Shown piece by piece: positions 43,616 to 52,476 of a DNA stretch of 64,000 bases. This DNA comes from Mesorhizobium koreense (GTDB lineage Bacteria > Pseudomonadota > Alphaproteobacteria > Rhizobiales > Rhizobiaceae). Positions within the stretch are counted from its first letter, which is position 1. Each line of letters starts with the position of its first letter. Position numbers and translations under genes: made by a program. The DNA is taken from the NCBI RefSeq assembly GCF_031656215.1, contig NZ_CP134228.1, forward strand, positions 806,001 to 870,000, written 5' to 3'. The notes under the pieces are model-generated. The model did no database searches and was not told the DNA's origin. It saw nothing but the letters and a program-made list of their open reading frames with translations.

Positions 43616-44500
43616 CTATACGGCACTCTTATGCCGCGCGATGCAGGTATCGAGCGTCTCGGCGATATCACGCTTCCACCAGTTCCCGGTCGAGAAAATC
43701 TCGACCTCGCTGTAGCCGGCGAATCCCTGCCCCTCGACCCAGCCGCGAATGCGCGGAATGTCGATCACGCCGTCGCCCATCATGCCGCGATCGTTCAGGA
43801 GATCGCGTGTCGGCGTCAGCCAGTCGCAGACGTGGAAGGCGAGCAATCGCTGCTGCCCAGCCCGCGCGATCTGGGCCTCCAGCTTGGGGTCCCACCAGAC
43901 ATGGTAGACGTCGCAGGCGACCCCGAGCGCGCCTGTGCTTTCGGGGTCGAGCGCATCGCACACGTCCAATGCCTGTTCCATCGTGTTGATGCAGGCCCGG
44001 TCGGCCGCGTACATGGGGTGCAGCGGCTCTATGGCGAGAGGCATGCCGGCCGAACGTGCATACTCCAGCAAGCGGCCTATGCCGTCTTCCACCTGCCGCC
44101 GCGACAGGCCGATGTCCTTGTGCGCCGCATGGCCCTCCAATGCGCCGGGCAGGCCGCCGACCACCAGAACCAGGCAGGCCGCGCCCAATTCGCATGCTTC
44201 GTCGACCGCGCGCCTGTTGTCGTCATCCGCCGCCTGCCGCCCCGCTTCGTCCGCCGCCGGAAACATGCCGCCCCGGCAGTAGCCCGAGAGTTCGAAGCCA
44301 AGGGCGCGCACCTGACGCGAGATTGCCGTCAGGCCGGCGGCTGCGACCTGATCGCGCCATGGCGATATGGCGCGAATACCCCGCTTGGCGTACGCATCCA
44401 GGATGGCGTCTAAAGATACCGCCCGCCCTTGGCTGAAACGCACCGTGGCGGTGTTAATGGACAGCCATCGATGGTCGCCGCTGAAGTCACGCATTTTCAT
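43616..44500 (-). CDS. Sugar phosphate isomerase/epimerase-type TIM barrel protein
   Basis: A 294-residue xylose-isomerase-like TIM barrel. Metal-binding residues are visible: Glu in MPLAIEPLHPMYA, Asp-His in VACDVYHVWWDP, His in LLAFHVCDW and Glu in YSEVEIFS. Members isomerise keto/aldose sugars or act on 3-keto sugars and inosose. The gene is the last of the ten-gene minus-strand catabolic run and ends about 100 bp from tRNA-Glu. A second member of the same fold is at 48402-49253, so they likely do different steps. Confidence 0.87.
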   Translation of the reverse strand: MKMRDFSGDHRWLSINTATVRFSQGRAVSLDAILDAYAKRGIRAISPWRDQVAAAGLTAISRQVRALGFELSGYCRGGMFPAADEAGRQAADDDNRRAVDEACELGAACLVLVVGGLPGALEGHAAHKDIGLSRRQVEDGIGRLLEYARSAGMPLAIEPLHPMYAADRACINTMEQALDVCDALDPESTGALGVACDVYHVWWDPKLEAQIARAGQQRLLAFHVCDWLTPTRDLLNDRGMMGDGVIDIPRIRGWVEGQGFAGYSEVEIFSTGNWWKRDIAETLDTCIARHKSAV

Positions 44501-44542
44501 CTACCCCGGTTTGATTGCAGCGAGCCTCTATTGTCGAAGCGC

Positions 44543-45733
44543 TTACTCGACGCCGTGGAGCGCAAGCAGCGTGCGCATGCGATGCATCGCCAATTCCGGC
44601 CGCTGAAGCAGGTCGGCGGCGTCGGCAAGCCGGAACAGTTCGGCGAAATGGACCAGGCTTCTGGCACTTTGCTGGCCGCCGACCATGGTGAAATGCGACT
44701 GCTGGCCGTTCAGCCAGGCCATGAACACCACGCCGGTCTTGTAGAAGCGTGTGGGCGCCTGGAAGATGTGGCGCGACAGCGGCACGGTCGGCCCCAGAAT
44801 GGCATGGAACCGCTCGACATTGCCCGCGGCCAGTTCGGCCAGCGCGGCGCTCGCCGCCGCGGCGATCGGATCGAAAATGCCGAGCAGGGCGTCGCTGTGT
44901 CCGTGAGTCGGCAATTGTCCCACGCCGTCGCCGGCGATGAGTTCGGCATAGTTGAAATCGTCGCCGGTATACATGCGCACGCCTTCGGGTAGGCGCCGGC
45001 GCATGGCGATTTCCTTGTCCTTGTCGAGCAGCGAGATCTTGATGCCGTCGACCTTCGAGGCATGCGCCTCGATCACTGCCAGCGCCGTGTCCATCGCGGC
45101 GTCGATATCCGATGTGCCCCAATAGCCGGCAAGAGCCGGGTCGAACATCTCGCCCAGCCAATGAAGAATGACCGGCTGCCTGGCCTGTTCGAGGATGCGA
45201 CCGTAGACCTTCCGATAATCCTCCGGTCCCTTGGCCATGCGCGCCAATGCCCGGCTGGCCATTATGATCAGGCCGCCGCCGAGCGCTTCTATAGCTTCCA
45301 TCTGCTCTTCGTAGGCGCGGATCACGTCGTCGATCGAGCGCGCCGCCTCCGGCGCCAGGTGATCGGTGCCGCAGCCGGATGCGATCAGCGCCCCCGGCAT
45401 GTCCTTCGCCGCTTCCAGTGAGCGCCGGATAAGCTCCAGCGAGGTCGGCCAGTCGAGGCCCATGCCGCGTTGTGCCGTATCCATGGCCTCGGCCACGCCG
45501 AGACCGAGCGACCAGAGGTGCCGCCGGTAGCCGATGGTGGCGTCCCAGTCGATGGCGGCCTCCAGCCAGGGATCGACCGCCGCGAGCGGATCGGCCACGA
45601 CATGGGCGGCCGAATAGGCGATGCGGTTGAAATTCCGGCCCAACGCCTTCGCCGCGTCCACTGGCGCGTTGCCGCGCAGGGTATAGGGTGCAAGCGTACC
45701 GTCCAGCCTGGGGAGGTCGAGTGTCGATGTCAT
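44543..45733 (-). CDS. DUF993 protein, dihydrodipicolinate synthase-like
   Basis: A 396-residue protein of the DUF993 family, a distant branch of the DapA aldolase/dehydratase superfamily. It has IGYRRHLWSLGLGVAEAMDT, GALIASGCGTDHLAPEAA, QPVILHWLGEMFDPALAGYW, and the candidate Schiff-base lysine in VDGIKISLLDKDKE followed by RMYTGDDFNYAELIAGDG. Family members occur beside Gfo/Idh/MocA dehydrogenases and TIM-barrel isomerases in uncharacterised sugar loci, as here. ATG 45733 follows the dehydrogenase stop by 10 nt. Confidence 0.85.
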   Translation of the reverse strand: MTSTLDLPRLDGTLAPYTLRGNAPVDAAKALGRNFNRIAYSAAHVVADPLAAVDPWLEAAIDWDATIGYRRHLWSLGLGVAEAMDTAQRGMGLDWPTSLELIRRSLEAAKDMPGALIASGCGTDHLAPEAARSIDDVIRAYEEQMEAIEALGGGLIIMASRALARMAKGPEDYRKVYGRILEQARQPVILHWLGEMFDPALAGYWGTSDIDAAMDTALAVIEAHASKVDGIKISLLDKDKEIAMRRRLPEGVRMYTGDDFNYAELIAGDGVGQLPTHGHSDALLGIFDPIAAAASAALAELAAGNVERFHAILGPTVPLSRHIFQAPTRFYKTGVVFMAWLNGQQSHFTMVGGQQSARSLVHFAELFRLADAADLLQRPELAMHRMRTLLALHGVE

Positions 45734-45743
45734 GGCCGGTCCC

Positions 45744-46907
45744 TCAAAGCGGCAGCGCCGGCACGTCGATCCAGCGCCGCTCACGCCACGACTGGATCGC
45801 CAGATCGACGAGTTGCAGTCCCTTGGCGCCTTCACCGAGGGTCCAGCGATACGGAGCGTCTTCGGCCACGTGGCGGATGAAATGCTCCCACTGGATCTTG
45901 AAGCCGTTGTCGAAGCTTTCGGTATCCGGAACCTTCTGCCACTGGTCGAAGAAATTCATGTTCTGCTTGACGTCGGGATTCCAGACGGGCCTGGGCGTCG
46001 CCATCCGATCCTGTATGTAGCAGTCCTGCAGGCCGGCAACCGCCGAGCCGTGCGTGCCATCGACATGGAACGTCACCAGATCATCGCGGCGCACCCGCGT
46101 CACCCAGGACATGTTCAACTGCGCGATAACGGGCTCGCCGCCATGTCCCGTCAGCGTGGCCGTCGCATAGGCTGCGTCGTCGGCCGTCGCCTTGTAGGGC
46201 TTGCCGTTTTCGTCCCAGCGCTCGGGGATATGGGTGGCGCCCATGCAGGAGATGGACTGCACCTCGCCGAACAGATTGTCGAGCACGTAGCGCCAGTGGC
46301 ACATCATGTCGAGGATCATGCCGCCGCCATCCTCGGCCCGGTAGTTCCAGCTCGGCCGCTGGATGGGCTGCAGATCGCCCTCGAATACCCAGTAGCCGAA
46401 TTCCAGCCGCACGCTGAGCATGCGACCGAAGAAGCCGGAGCGGCGCAAGAGGTCCAGCTTGCGCAGGCCGGGCAGGAACAGCTTGTCCTGGACCACGCCG
46501 TGCTTGCGGCCGGATGCTTGAGCCGTCTGCGCGATCTTCAGCGCTTCCTCAAGGGTCGTGGCGATCGGCTTCTCGCAATAGATGTGCTTGCCCGCCTTCA
46601 GCGCCTTGTCCAGCAGCGCCGGCCGCATCTGCGTGCTGCCGGCATCGAAGAAGACGGTGTCGTCGGGATTGGCAAGCGCGGCATCCAGATCGGTGCTCCA
46701 GCGCGCGATCCCGTATTGGCGCGCCAGCGCCTCGATCTTCTCGGCGTTGCGGCCGACCAGGATAGGCTCGGGCATGATGCGCGTGCCGTCCGAGAGCAAC
46801 ACCCCACCTTCATTGCGAATGGCGACGATGGAGCGGATCAGGTGCTGGTTCATCCCCATGCGGCCGGTGACGCCGTGCATGATGATCCCGAGATTTTGCG
46901 TGGCCAT
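45744..46907 (-). CDS. Gfo/Idh/MocA-family oxidoreductase
   Basis: A 387-residue NAD(P)-dependent dehydrogenase. The N-terminal nucleotide domain reads LGIIMHGVTGRMGMNQHLIR; the catalytic lysine block is GKHIYCEKPIATTLEEALKIA, and the substrate domain has DGGGMILDMMCHWRYVLDN with the catalytic His. These enzymes oxidise sugars or cyclitols at a hydroxyl, often giving 3-keto sugars. It lies between DUF993 and the enolase-superfamily gene in the same direction. Confidence 0.92.
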   Translation of the reverse strand: MATQNLGIIMHGVTGRMGMNQHLIRSIVAIRNEGGVLLSDGTRIMPEPILVGRNAEKIEALARQYGIARWSTDLDAALANPDDTVFFDAGSTQMRPALLDKALKAGKHIYCEKPIATTLEEALKIAQTAQASGRKHGVVQDKLFLPGLRKLDLLRRSGFFGRMLSVRLEFGYWVFEGDLQPIQRPSWNYRAEDGGGMILDMMCHWRYVLDNLFGEVQSISCMGATHIPERWDENGKPYKATADDAAYATATLTGHGGEPVIAQLNMSWVTRVRRDDLVTFHVDGTHGSAVAGLQDCYIQDRMATPRPVWNPDVKQNMNFFDQWQKVPDTESFDNGFKIQWEHFIRHVAEDAPYRWTLGEGAKGLQLVDLAIQSWRERRWIDVPALPL

Positions 46908-46981
46908 GGTGAAATTCCCTCTGATAGGATTAGGGCCTCATCCGCAGGGGATGTGGCCGAGAACCGGATTGCCGATGGATG

Positions 46982-48412
46982 TCACGCGCCTGCCCCCTCG
47001 CCGAGCGCCCGCATGGCCGCAAAATCCGGCTCGGCACCGCTCGCGTAACCGGGAGAGGCAAGCGACGCGCAGTGGATGCGGCCCGCATGGATCGCCAGAC
47101 GCACGGCGCCGTGGCTGCGCTCATAGAGATCGGGATGCGCCTCCAGAAAGGCGTTTTGTTCTGCCTCGGATTGCGCTGCCATGCCGTTGACGTAATGATG
47201 CCCGTTGCGTTCGACATGCGTGATGCCGAGCAGGTTGACGAGCGCCAGATCCTGCTGCACGGCAAGCCCGGCCTGTGTCGTCAGGTCCTCGCCCGACATG
47301 AAATAGTGCGTGCCGTCCTGCTCTCTATTCCAGACAGAACAGCGCATGGCGTTGAGCAACGACCGATAAATGCCTTTGCAGGTCTTGGACGACACGCCGG
47401 CATAGCCGCGCGCACGCGCCTCCACGAAAGCATCGAGCACGCCGTCGGATTCATCGATGATCACGGGCTTGCCGAGATCGGTCCCGCGCAGGTCGACCTC
47501 GAGCGCATGCCGCCGCGTGATGGGCTGCTCGATGAAGGCCACCGACGACCACAGGCGCGCCAGCTGCGGGGTTGCCTGGATCGCAGCCACCAGTTCGGCC
47601 AGCGCCTCGGCGGATTCATATTGCTCGTTGCCGTCAAGAGAAACGAAATAGGGGTGGTCGAGACGATCGAGTACGGACGCGATGGTGCCAAGTCGCTCTA
47701 TGTCGGCGTTCTGCTTCCCGCTGACCTTGAGCTTGAACCAGCGGTGGTTATAGGCCGCGATCACTTCCTCCAGTGTTTCAGGCAGGCCGTCGCCGACCCG
47801 CTGCTGCAAATCGGCCGCGGTGATGGCGTCGAGCAGACCGATGGTATGGCGCGCCTCAATCGTTTCCACAGGCTTCAGGCCTTGCAGGAATGCGGGGATA
47901 TCGAGGCCGGAAAATTCCCTTTGCACGTCGCTAATGCCGGCCAGATTGGCTTGCATCGCCGCATAGAACGAGACGCCATCCAGCCGGCAGAGCGCGTCGA
48001 GCACCGCGCGATCGATCAGCGCCGGACCGTAATTGGCGAGCAGCGGATTGAACCCTCGTGCGGCGGATGCCGCTTCATGCGCATCGTGATGGCGCGCGAA
48101 ATGGTCAAAGGCCGTCGCCGGCGTGGCGTCGGACAGATAGGCGGCTCGCGCCATCCGGAGCACGGTGCGCAATTGCCGGAAATTGTCTTCGTTGGACAGG
48201 TCGAGATTCTTGTCGAACCATTTGGGCGCCATCAGCTCGGCAGCTGCGCCCCAGGCCGTGCGGCCGTCCGTTCGCGCCACCCGGACACGCGCGAATGCCT
48301 GCGGGCACTCCGTCAGCGTCACTACGCCAAAACGAAACGGCAGGCGCAATCGCACCGGCTGCTCATAAAGTTCGATGGCTTCGACGATCAAGCGCGGCGC
48401 ATCATTCGTCAC
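46982..48412 (-). CDS. Enolase-superfamily enzyme, muconate-cycloisomerase type
   Basis: A 476-residue enolase-superfamily member. The barrel catalytic residues are visible: KxK at WFKLKVSGK, metal ligands Asp in SLDGNEQY, Glu in FIEQPITR and Asp/Glu in VIIDESDG, and the opposing Lys in SSKTCKGIY. This K...K arrangement marks the MLE subgroup (cycloisomerases, o-succinylbenzoate synthase, dipeptide epimerases, some racemases), not the mandelate-racemase type. It is longer than typical members by about 100 residues, mostly at the C-terminus. GTG 48412 overlaps the upstream isomerase by 11 nt. Confidence 0.85.
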   Translation of the reverse strand: MTNDAPRLIVEAIELYEQPVRLRLPFRFGVVTLTECPQAFARVRVARTDGRTAWGAAAELMAPKWFDKNLDLSNEDNFRQLRTVLRMARAAYLSDATPATAFDHFARHHDAHEAASAARGFNPLLANYGPALIDRAVLDALCRLDGVSFYAAMQANLAGISDVQREFSGLDIPAFLQGLKPVETIEARHTIGLLDAITAADLQQRVGDGLPETLEEVIAAYNHRWFKLKVSGKQNADIERLGTIASVLDRLDHPYFVSLDGNEQYESAEALAELVAAIQATPQLARLWSSVAFIEQPITRRHALEVDLRGTDLGKPVIIDESDGVLDAFVEARARGYAGVSSKTCKGIYRSLLNAMRCSVWNREQDGTHYFMSGEDLTTQAGLAVQQDLALVNLLGITHVERNGHHYVNGMAAQSEAEQNAFLEAHPDLYERSHGAVRLAIHAGRIHCASLASPGYASGAEPDFAAMRALGEGAGA

Positions 48413-49253
48413 TTTCGATCTCCTGCAGGATACCGCGCAGGTGGCCGATGGAATACGCCGCGCAGCCCGGCCCGTCCGGCGCGTAATCGAAAGGCTCGAC
48501 AGCTATAATGCCTTTGTAACGGCCCTCACGCTGCATCGTGAGCAGGCTGCGCAGGATCGGGCCGAACCGCATCTCTCCTTGTCCGGGTCCACGCCGGTTC
48601 GGATCGTTCACCTGGACATGCGCGATATGGCCGGTGGGAACCCAGCGCTCGATCAGGTCGGGCGCGGAAACATGCTCGGCCTGTCCGGCGGCGCTGCAAT
48701 CGATCATTGTTTTGAGGCCGGGCGAACCGATCTCTGTCACCATGCGAACCGCGTCCTCGACGGTATTGACGAAATCGGTCTCGCGCGGCGACAGGGGCTC
48801 GAGGCAATAGACCAGCCGGCAGGCCTCGGCCCGCTTCGCCGCCTGCGCCAGACAGTCGCGTGCGCGCTCCCAGGCCTCGGCCGCGCTCGAACCTTCCGGC
48901 ACCGACCGCTGCTTCGGCGAGCCATGCACCAGGTAACGGCCGCCGAGCACGGCGCACAGTTCCACCATGCGTTCCATGACACGAACCGTACGTTCGCGCT
49001 GTGCCCTGTCGGTGCTGACGATGGAAAGCCCCTCCGGCGCGACCAGCAGCCAGTGCAGACCGGAAACGGTCAGGCCATGGTCGTGCGCGACGCGCGCATA
49101 CTCTTTCGCTTCGGCATCGCTGATCTGCAGCGGATCGTCCTTGAGGGTGAAGGGCGCGACCTCGAGCGCGTCATAGCCGAGCCGCGCAGCCAGGCTGCAC
49201 TGCTCTTCGAAGGACATTGGCCGCAGGACCTCATTGCAAAGCGCAATCTTCAT
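48402..49253 (-). CDS. Sugar phosphate isomerase/epimerase-type TIM barrel protein
   Basis: A 283-residue xylose-isomerase-like TIM barrel starting MKIALCNEVLRPMSFEEQCS. Metal ligands fit: Glu in VYCLEPLSPRETDF, Asp in MIDCSAAGQAEH, His in IAHVQVNDPNRRGPG and Glu in IIAVEPFDYA. The VNDPNRRGPG region matches the inosose dehydratase/2-keto-myo-inositol and tagatose epimerase branch. It lies 16 nt after tctA and overlaps the enolase-type gene. The ATG is at 49253. Confidence 0.87.
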   Translation of the reverse strand: MKIALCNEVLRPMSFEEQCSLAARLGYDALEVAPFTLKDDPLQISDAEAKEYARVAHDHGLTVSGLHWLLVAPEGLSIVSTDRAQRERTVRVMERMVELCAVLGGRYLVHGSPKQRSVPEGSSAAEAWERARDCLAQAAKRAEACRLVYCLEPLSPRETDFVNTVEDAVRMVTEIGSPGLKTMIDCSAAGQAEHVSAPDLIERWVPTGHIAHVQVNDPNRRGPGQGEMRFGPILRSLLTMQREGRYKGIIAVEPFDYAPDGPGCAAYSIGHLRGILQEIESDE

Positions 49254-49269
49254 TCAAACGAACTGCGCC

Positions 49270-50808
49270 TCAAATGCTGGACCTGCCCAAAGCGCTTCGC
49301 GCCCCGCGAGCGATGGTTTTCCCTATCCGGCCGACAGCGCTGCGGAACTGCGGCACGTAAAGCAGGAACATGAAAATCGTGATGGTCGCGAGGACGAGCG
49401 AGATCGGCCGCGTGAAAAACGGCACCAGGCTTCCGTCGGAAAGTACCAGACCGCGGCGAAGGCTCTTGTCCAGCAACGGACCCAACACCAGCCCGAGCAC
49501 CAGCGGCGCCATCTCGTAACCGCGCCGGCGCAGAAAATAGGCGCCGATGCCGATGGCGACCATCACGTAGATATCGAACAGGCGCGACGCGACGGCAAAC
49601 GCGCCCACCGCGCACAGCAGGAAGACGATCGGCATCAGGATGTTGCGCGGGACCTTCAGCACCTGCAGCATGGGGCGCACGCCGAACAGGCCGAAAAGCA
49701 GGATGGCGAACGACGCCAGCGTCGTCATGGCGACCACGTGATAGATGAATTGCGGGTGCTCCACGATCAACATCGGTCCCGGCTGCACGCCATGAATGAT
49801 CATGGCGGCCATCAACACCGCCGACGGCGCCGACCCGGGCACGCCGAGCGACAGCACGGGGACGAGGTGCCCCGGCACGGACGACATATCGCCGGTCTCG
49901 GCGGCCATCAGCCCGTCAATCGAACCCTTGCCGAATTTCTCTCTTTCCTTGCTCACGGCCTTGGCCGCGGCATAGGACACCCAGGCGCCCGCGTCTTCGC
50001 CCACTCCGGGCAGCAGGCCTGTGAACACGCCGATCAGGCCCGAGCGCAGCACGGTCCAGCGGTACTGGATCAGGTCACGCCAGCGCGGCAGCACGGAATC
50101 GGTGAGGTCGTGGATCTTGCGCTCGATCGGGTCGGACAGCGCCATCAGCACTTCGGCCAGGCCGAATGCCCCCACCAGCGCCGGGATGAGGCCGATGCCG
50201 CCCGCCAGCGCCTCTGACCCGAAGGTGAAGCGTTGATAGGCATAAAGGCTTTCCTCGCCGACCTGGGCCAGAAGCAGCCCGACCAGCCCCATCATCCAAC
50301 CCTTCAGAGGATCGCCGCCGACGATGCTGCCGGACAAGGTGACGCCGAACAGCGCCAGCCAGAAAAATTCGAATGCGCCGAACTTCAGCGCCACATTTGC
50401 CAGAAGGGGCGTAAGCGTCGCCAGAAAAACGACGCCGAGCAAGGTACTGGTGACGGCGCCGGAAGTCGCGATGCCGATGGCGCGGCCGGCCTGACCCTGC
50501 TGCGCCAGCGCGTAGCCATCGGCGCATGAAGCGGCATTCGCCGCGGTGCCCGGGATGTTGAGCAGGATGGCCGTGCGCGACCCGCCGTAAAGCGCGCCGA
50601 CATAGGAACATATCAGCACCAGAATGGCGACGTTGCCGTCCAGGCTCATCGTCATGGTGGTCAGCAAGGCGATGGCAAGCGTCGCGGAGAGGCCGGGCAG
50701 GATGCCCATGACCAGCCCCACGAACGCGCCGCCCAGCCCGTAAAGCAGCGTCATGGGTGTCATGAAGCTGAGATAGGCGGAGCCCAGGTCTTGCAATCCT
50801 TGCAGCAT
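49270..50808 (-). CDS. Tripartite tricarboxylate transporter, large membrane subunit (TctA)
   Basis: A 512-residue polytopic protein, about 12 helices. Diagnostic TctA blocks: VGLVMGILPGLSATLAIALL, YGGSRTAILLNIPGTAANAA, GLLPGVGEDAGAWVSYAAAK and ETGDMSSVPGHLVPVLSLGVPG. It forms the transport channel with TctB and receives substrate from the periplasmic TctC. I chose ATG 50808 over TTG 50826, which would add six residues and has no ribosome-binding site. Confidence 0.94.
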   Translation of the reverse strand: MLQGLQDLGSAYLSFMTPMTLLYGLGGAFVGLVMGILPGLSATLAIALLTTMTMSLDGNVAILVLICSYVGALYGGSRTAILLNIPGTAANAASCADGYALAQQGQAGRAIGIATSGAVTSTLLGVVFLATLTPLLANVALKFGAFEFFWLALFGVTLSGSIVGGDPLKGWMMGLVGLLLAQVGEESLYAYQRFTFGSEALAGGIGLIPALVGAFGLAEVLMALSDPIERKIHDLTDSVLPRWRDLIQYRWTVLRSGLIGVFTGLLPGVGEDAGAWVSYAAAKAVSKEREKFGKGSIDGLMAAETGDMSSVPGHLVPVLSLGVPGSAPSAVLMAAMIIHGVQPGPMLIVEHPQFIYHVVAMTTLASFAILLFGLFGVRPMLQVLKVPRNILMPIVFLLCAVGAFAVASRLFDIYVMVAIGIGAYFLRRRGYEMAPLVLGLVLGPLLDKSLRRGLVLSDGSLVPFFTRPISLVLATITIFMFLLYVPQFRSAVGRIGKTIARGARSALGRSSI

Positions 50809-50841
50809 GAGGGAGTCCCAAAACAACGCGCCGCGAAATTG

Positions 50842-51417
50842 CTACGGCAGGCGCACCAGAAACAGTCGTTCGAACACCAGCCAGACCGCTACGGAAGAAA
50901 GCACCCCGATAAGCAGTGCCTTGGCGACGGCAAGCAAGCCGATCCGGCGCTTTACCGGATCGGAGCTCATGCGGTCGAACGCAAGGATGGAACAGGTCAC
51001 GTAAATCGAGGACGCCACCCAGAACGGCAATCCGTGACCGAGCAGCACCACACTATAGCCGCAGCACAGGATCACCGCCAGCAGTACGCGCAGGCGCCGT
51101 TTGCGCTCGTTTTCCGCTACGGCCGGGAGTGCCTGATGCAGCGCGCCCCGCGCCCAACTGCGCAGACCGAGTATGGCTCCGACAATGACCATGCCGACGC
51201 CCAGGAGCCCCGGAACCAGGCCGGGAACGGTCAGCGGGTTGATGTGCCGGTCCTGAAGCCGATCCATCTGCAGCGAGAGGACGACGACCACTACGCCGAG
51301 GATAACCCAGCCTATGGCGTCGTAGAGATCGGCGCGTGGCGAAGCCGCAGCTTCGGAATCCCCGTCGTGCTGCGGCTCGGCCATTTCGGTTGCGTGCGTC
51401 GGTTCCGCACTGTTCAT
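50842..51417 (-). CDS. Tripartite tricarboxylate transporter, small membrane subunit (TctB)
   Basis: A 191-residue protein with four membrane helices (AIGWVILGVVVVVLSLQM, LLGVGMVIVGAILGL, LLAVILCCGYSVVLLGHG, KALLIGVLSSVAVWLVF), the usual TctB layout, and a PGLVPGLLG loop typical of the family. TctB sequences diverge strongly; the call rests on topology and on its place between tctC and tctA with a gap of only 7 nt after tctC. Confidence 0.9.
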   Translation of the reverse strand: MNSAEPTHATEMAEPQHDGDSEAAASPRADLYDAIGWVILGVVVVVLSLQMDRLQDRHINPLTVPGLVPGLLGVGMVIVGAILGLRSWARGALHQALPAVAENERKRRLRVLLAVILCCGYSVVLLGHGLPFWVASSIYVTCSILAFDRMSSDPVKRRIGLLAVAKALLIGVLSSVAVWLVFERLFLVRLP

Positions 51418-51424
51418 GATGGTC

Positions 51425-52435
51425 TCAAGGCTTGGGAATGCCGACGGTATCCGGAGAAACCTTGGCCATGCCCCGGTTGAAGATGCTCCATGCGTTCAAC
51501 TGGATGGCCGGGAACACCGCCTTTTGCGCTTCCTCGCCGAAGAGCGGATCGAAGACGGCCCCGCGCGAGGCCGCATATTTCTTCAGCGCCTCGTTGCTTG
51601 GTATCTTCTCCTTCCAGATCTTCTCCAACGTCTTGATCACGTTGTCCGGAACCCCCTTGGGAACGAAGATGCCGAAATAATTGAGCGGCGCCTCCAGATT
51701 GGGAATGGTGTCGGAAAGTGCCGGGATGTCTCCGAAGCCTTCCAGGGTAAGAGGCTTGGCGCCGACGGTCGCGAGCGGCCGGATGCGCTTGCCGCGGATC
51801 ATGTCGGCCTGCTCGACGGCCAGCTGCGTGGTGAGATCGGTTTCGCCTGCCACCGTAGAAAGGACGGCGGGAGCTCCGCCGTCATAGGCGACTTCCTTGT
51901 ACTTGATGCCGGTGGCGTTGATGATGCGGTCCATGGCGGCGTGCCCGGCCGAGGTGACGCCGGCGGTCGCCACGCTGATCTCGCCGGGGCGCGCCTTCAT
52001 GTCGTCGATCAGTTCCTTGGCCGTCTTCCACGGCCGATCGGCATTGACGCCCAGCAGTGAAACGTTGGCCACGTTCAGGAACAGGTTCCAGTCCTTGATG
52101 CCGGCGTCCAGCGAGCCCAGCGTCTGGTACGTGCCCAGGTCCTGCGCCGCTCCGGCCGTCCAGGTGTAGCCGTCCTTGGCCGCGGTCCACGCACTACGCG
52201 TACCGATGGAGCCTGAGGCGCCCGGCTGGTTGACGATGACGATGGTCTGGCCGAGGATTTTTTCAAGTTCGGCGGCGGTGACGCGCGTCACCTGGTCCGT
52301 CGATCCCCCGGCCGCCCACGGCACGATGAGATTGATGGGCCGTTCCGGCTTCCAGTCATCTTCCGCCGCTGCGGGACGGGCCACCGCCATCGCCGCGGCA
52401 CCTACCGTGGCCTGAAGAAATGTACGTCTATGCAT
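51425..52435 (-). CDS. Tripartite tricarboxylate transporter, periplasmic binding subunit (TctC/Bug family)
   Basis: A 336-residue binding protein. It starts MHRRTFLQATVGAAAMAVAR with PAAAEDDW, a twin-arginine type signal (RRTFLQ) with an AAA cleavage site. The mature part has the Bug/TctC hallmark RPINLIVPWAAGGSTDQVTR and VVNQPGASGSIG. The ligand is usually a carboxylate (citrate, tartrate, a sugar acid or a dicarboxylate). ATG 52435 is chosen; the upstream extension has no signal logic. It heads the transport part of the operon. Confidence 0.92.
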   Translation of the reverse strand: MHRRTFLQATVGAAAMAVARPAAAEDDWKPERPINLIVPWAAGGSTDQVTRVTAAELEKILGQTIVIVNQPGASGSIGTRSAWTAAKDGYTWTAGAAQDLGTYQTLGSLDAGIKDWNLFLNVANVSLLGVNADRPWKTAKELIDDMKARPGEISVATAGVTSAGHAAMDRIINATGIKYKEVAYDGGAPAVLSTVAGETDLTTQLAVEQADMIRGKRIRPLATVGAKPLTLEGFGDIPALSDTIPNLEAPLNYFGIFVPKGVPDNVIKTLEKIWKEKIPSNEALKKYAASRGAVFDPLFGEEAQKAVFPAIQLNAWSIFNRGMAKVSPDTVGIPKP

Positions 52436-52476
52436 TGGTTCTCCTCCCCCTTCGCAAACCAGCTTGCGAATTATGT

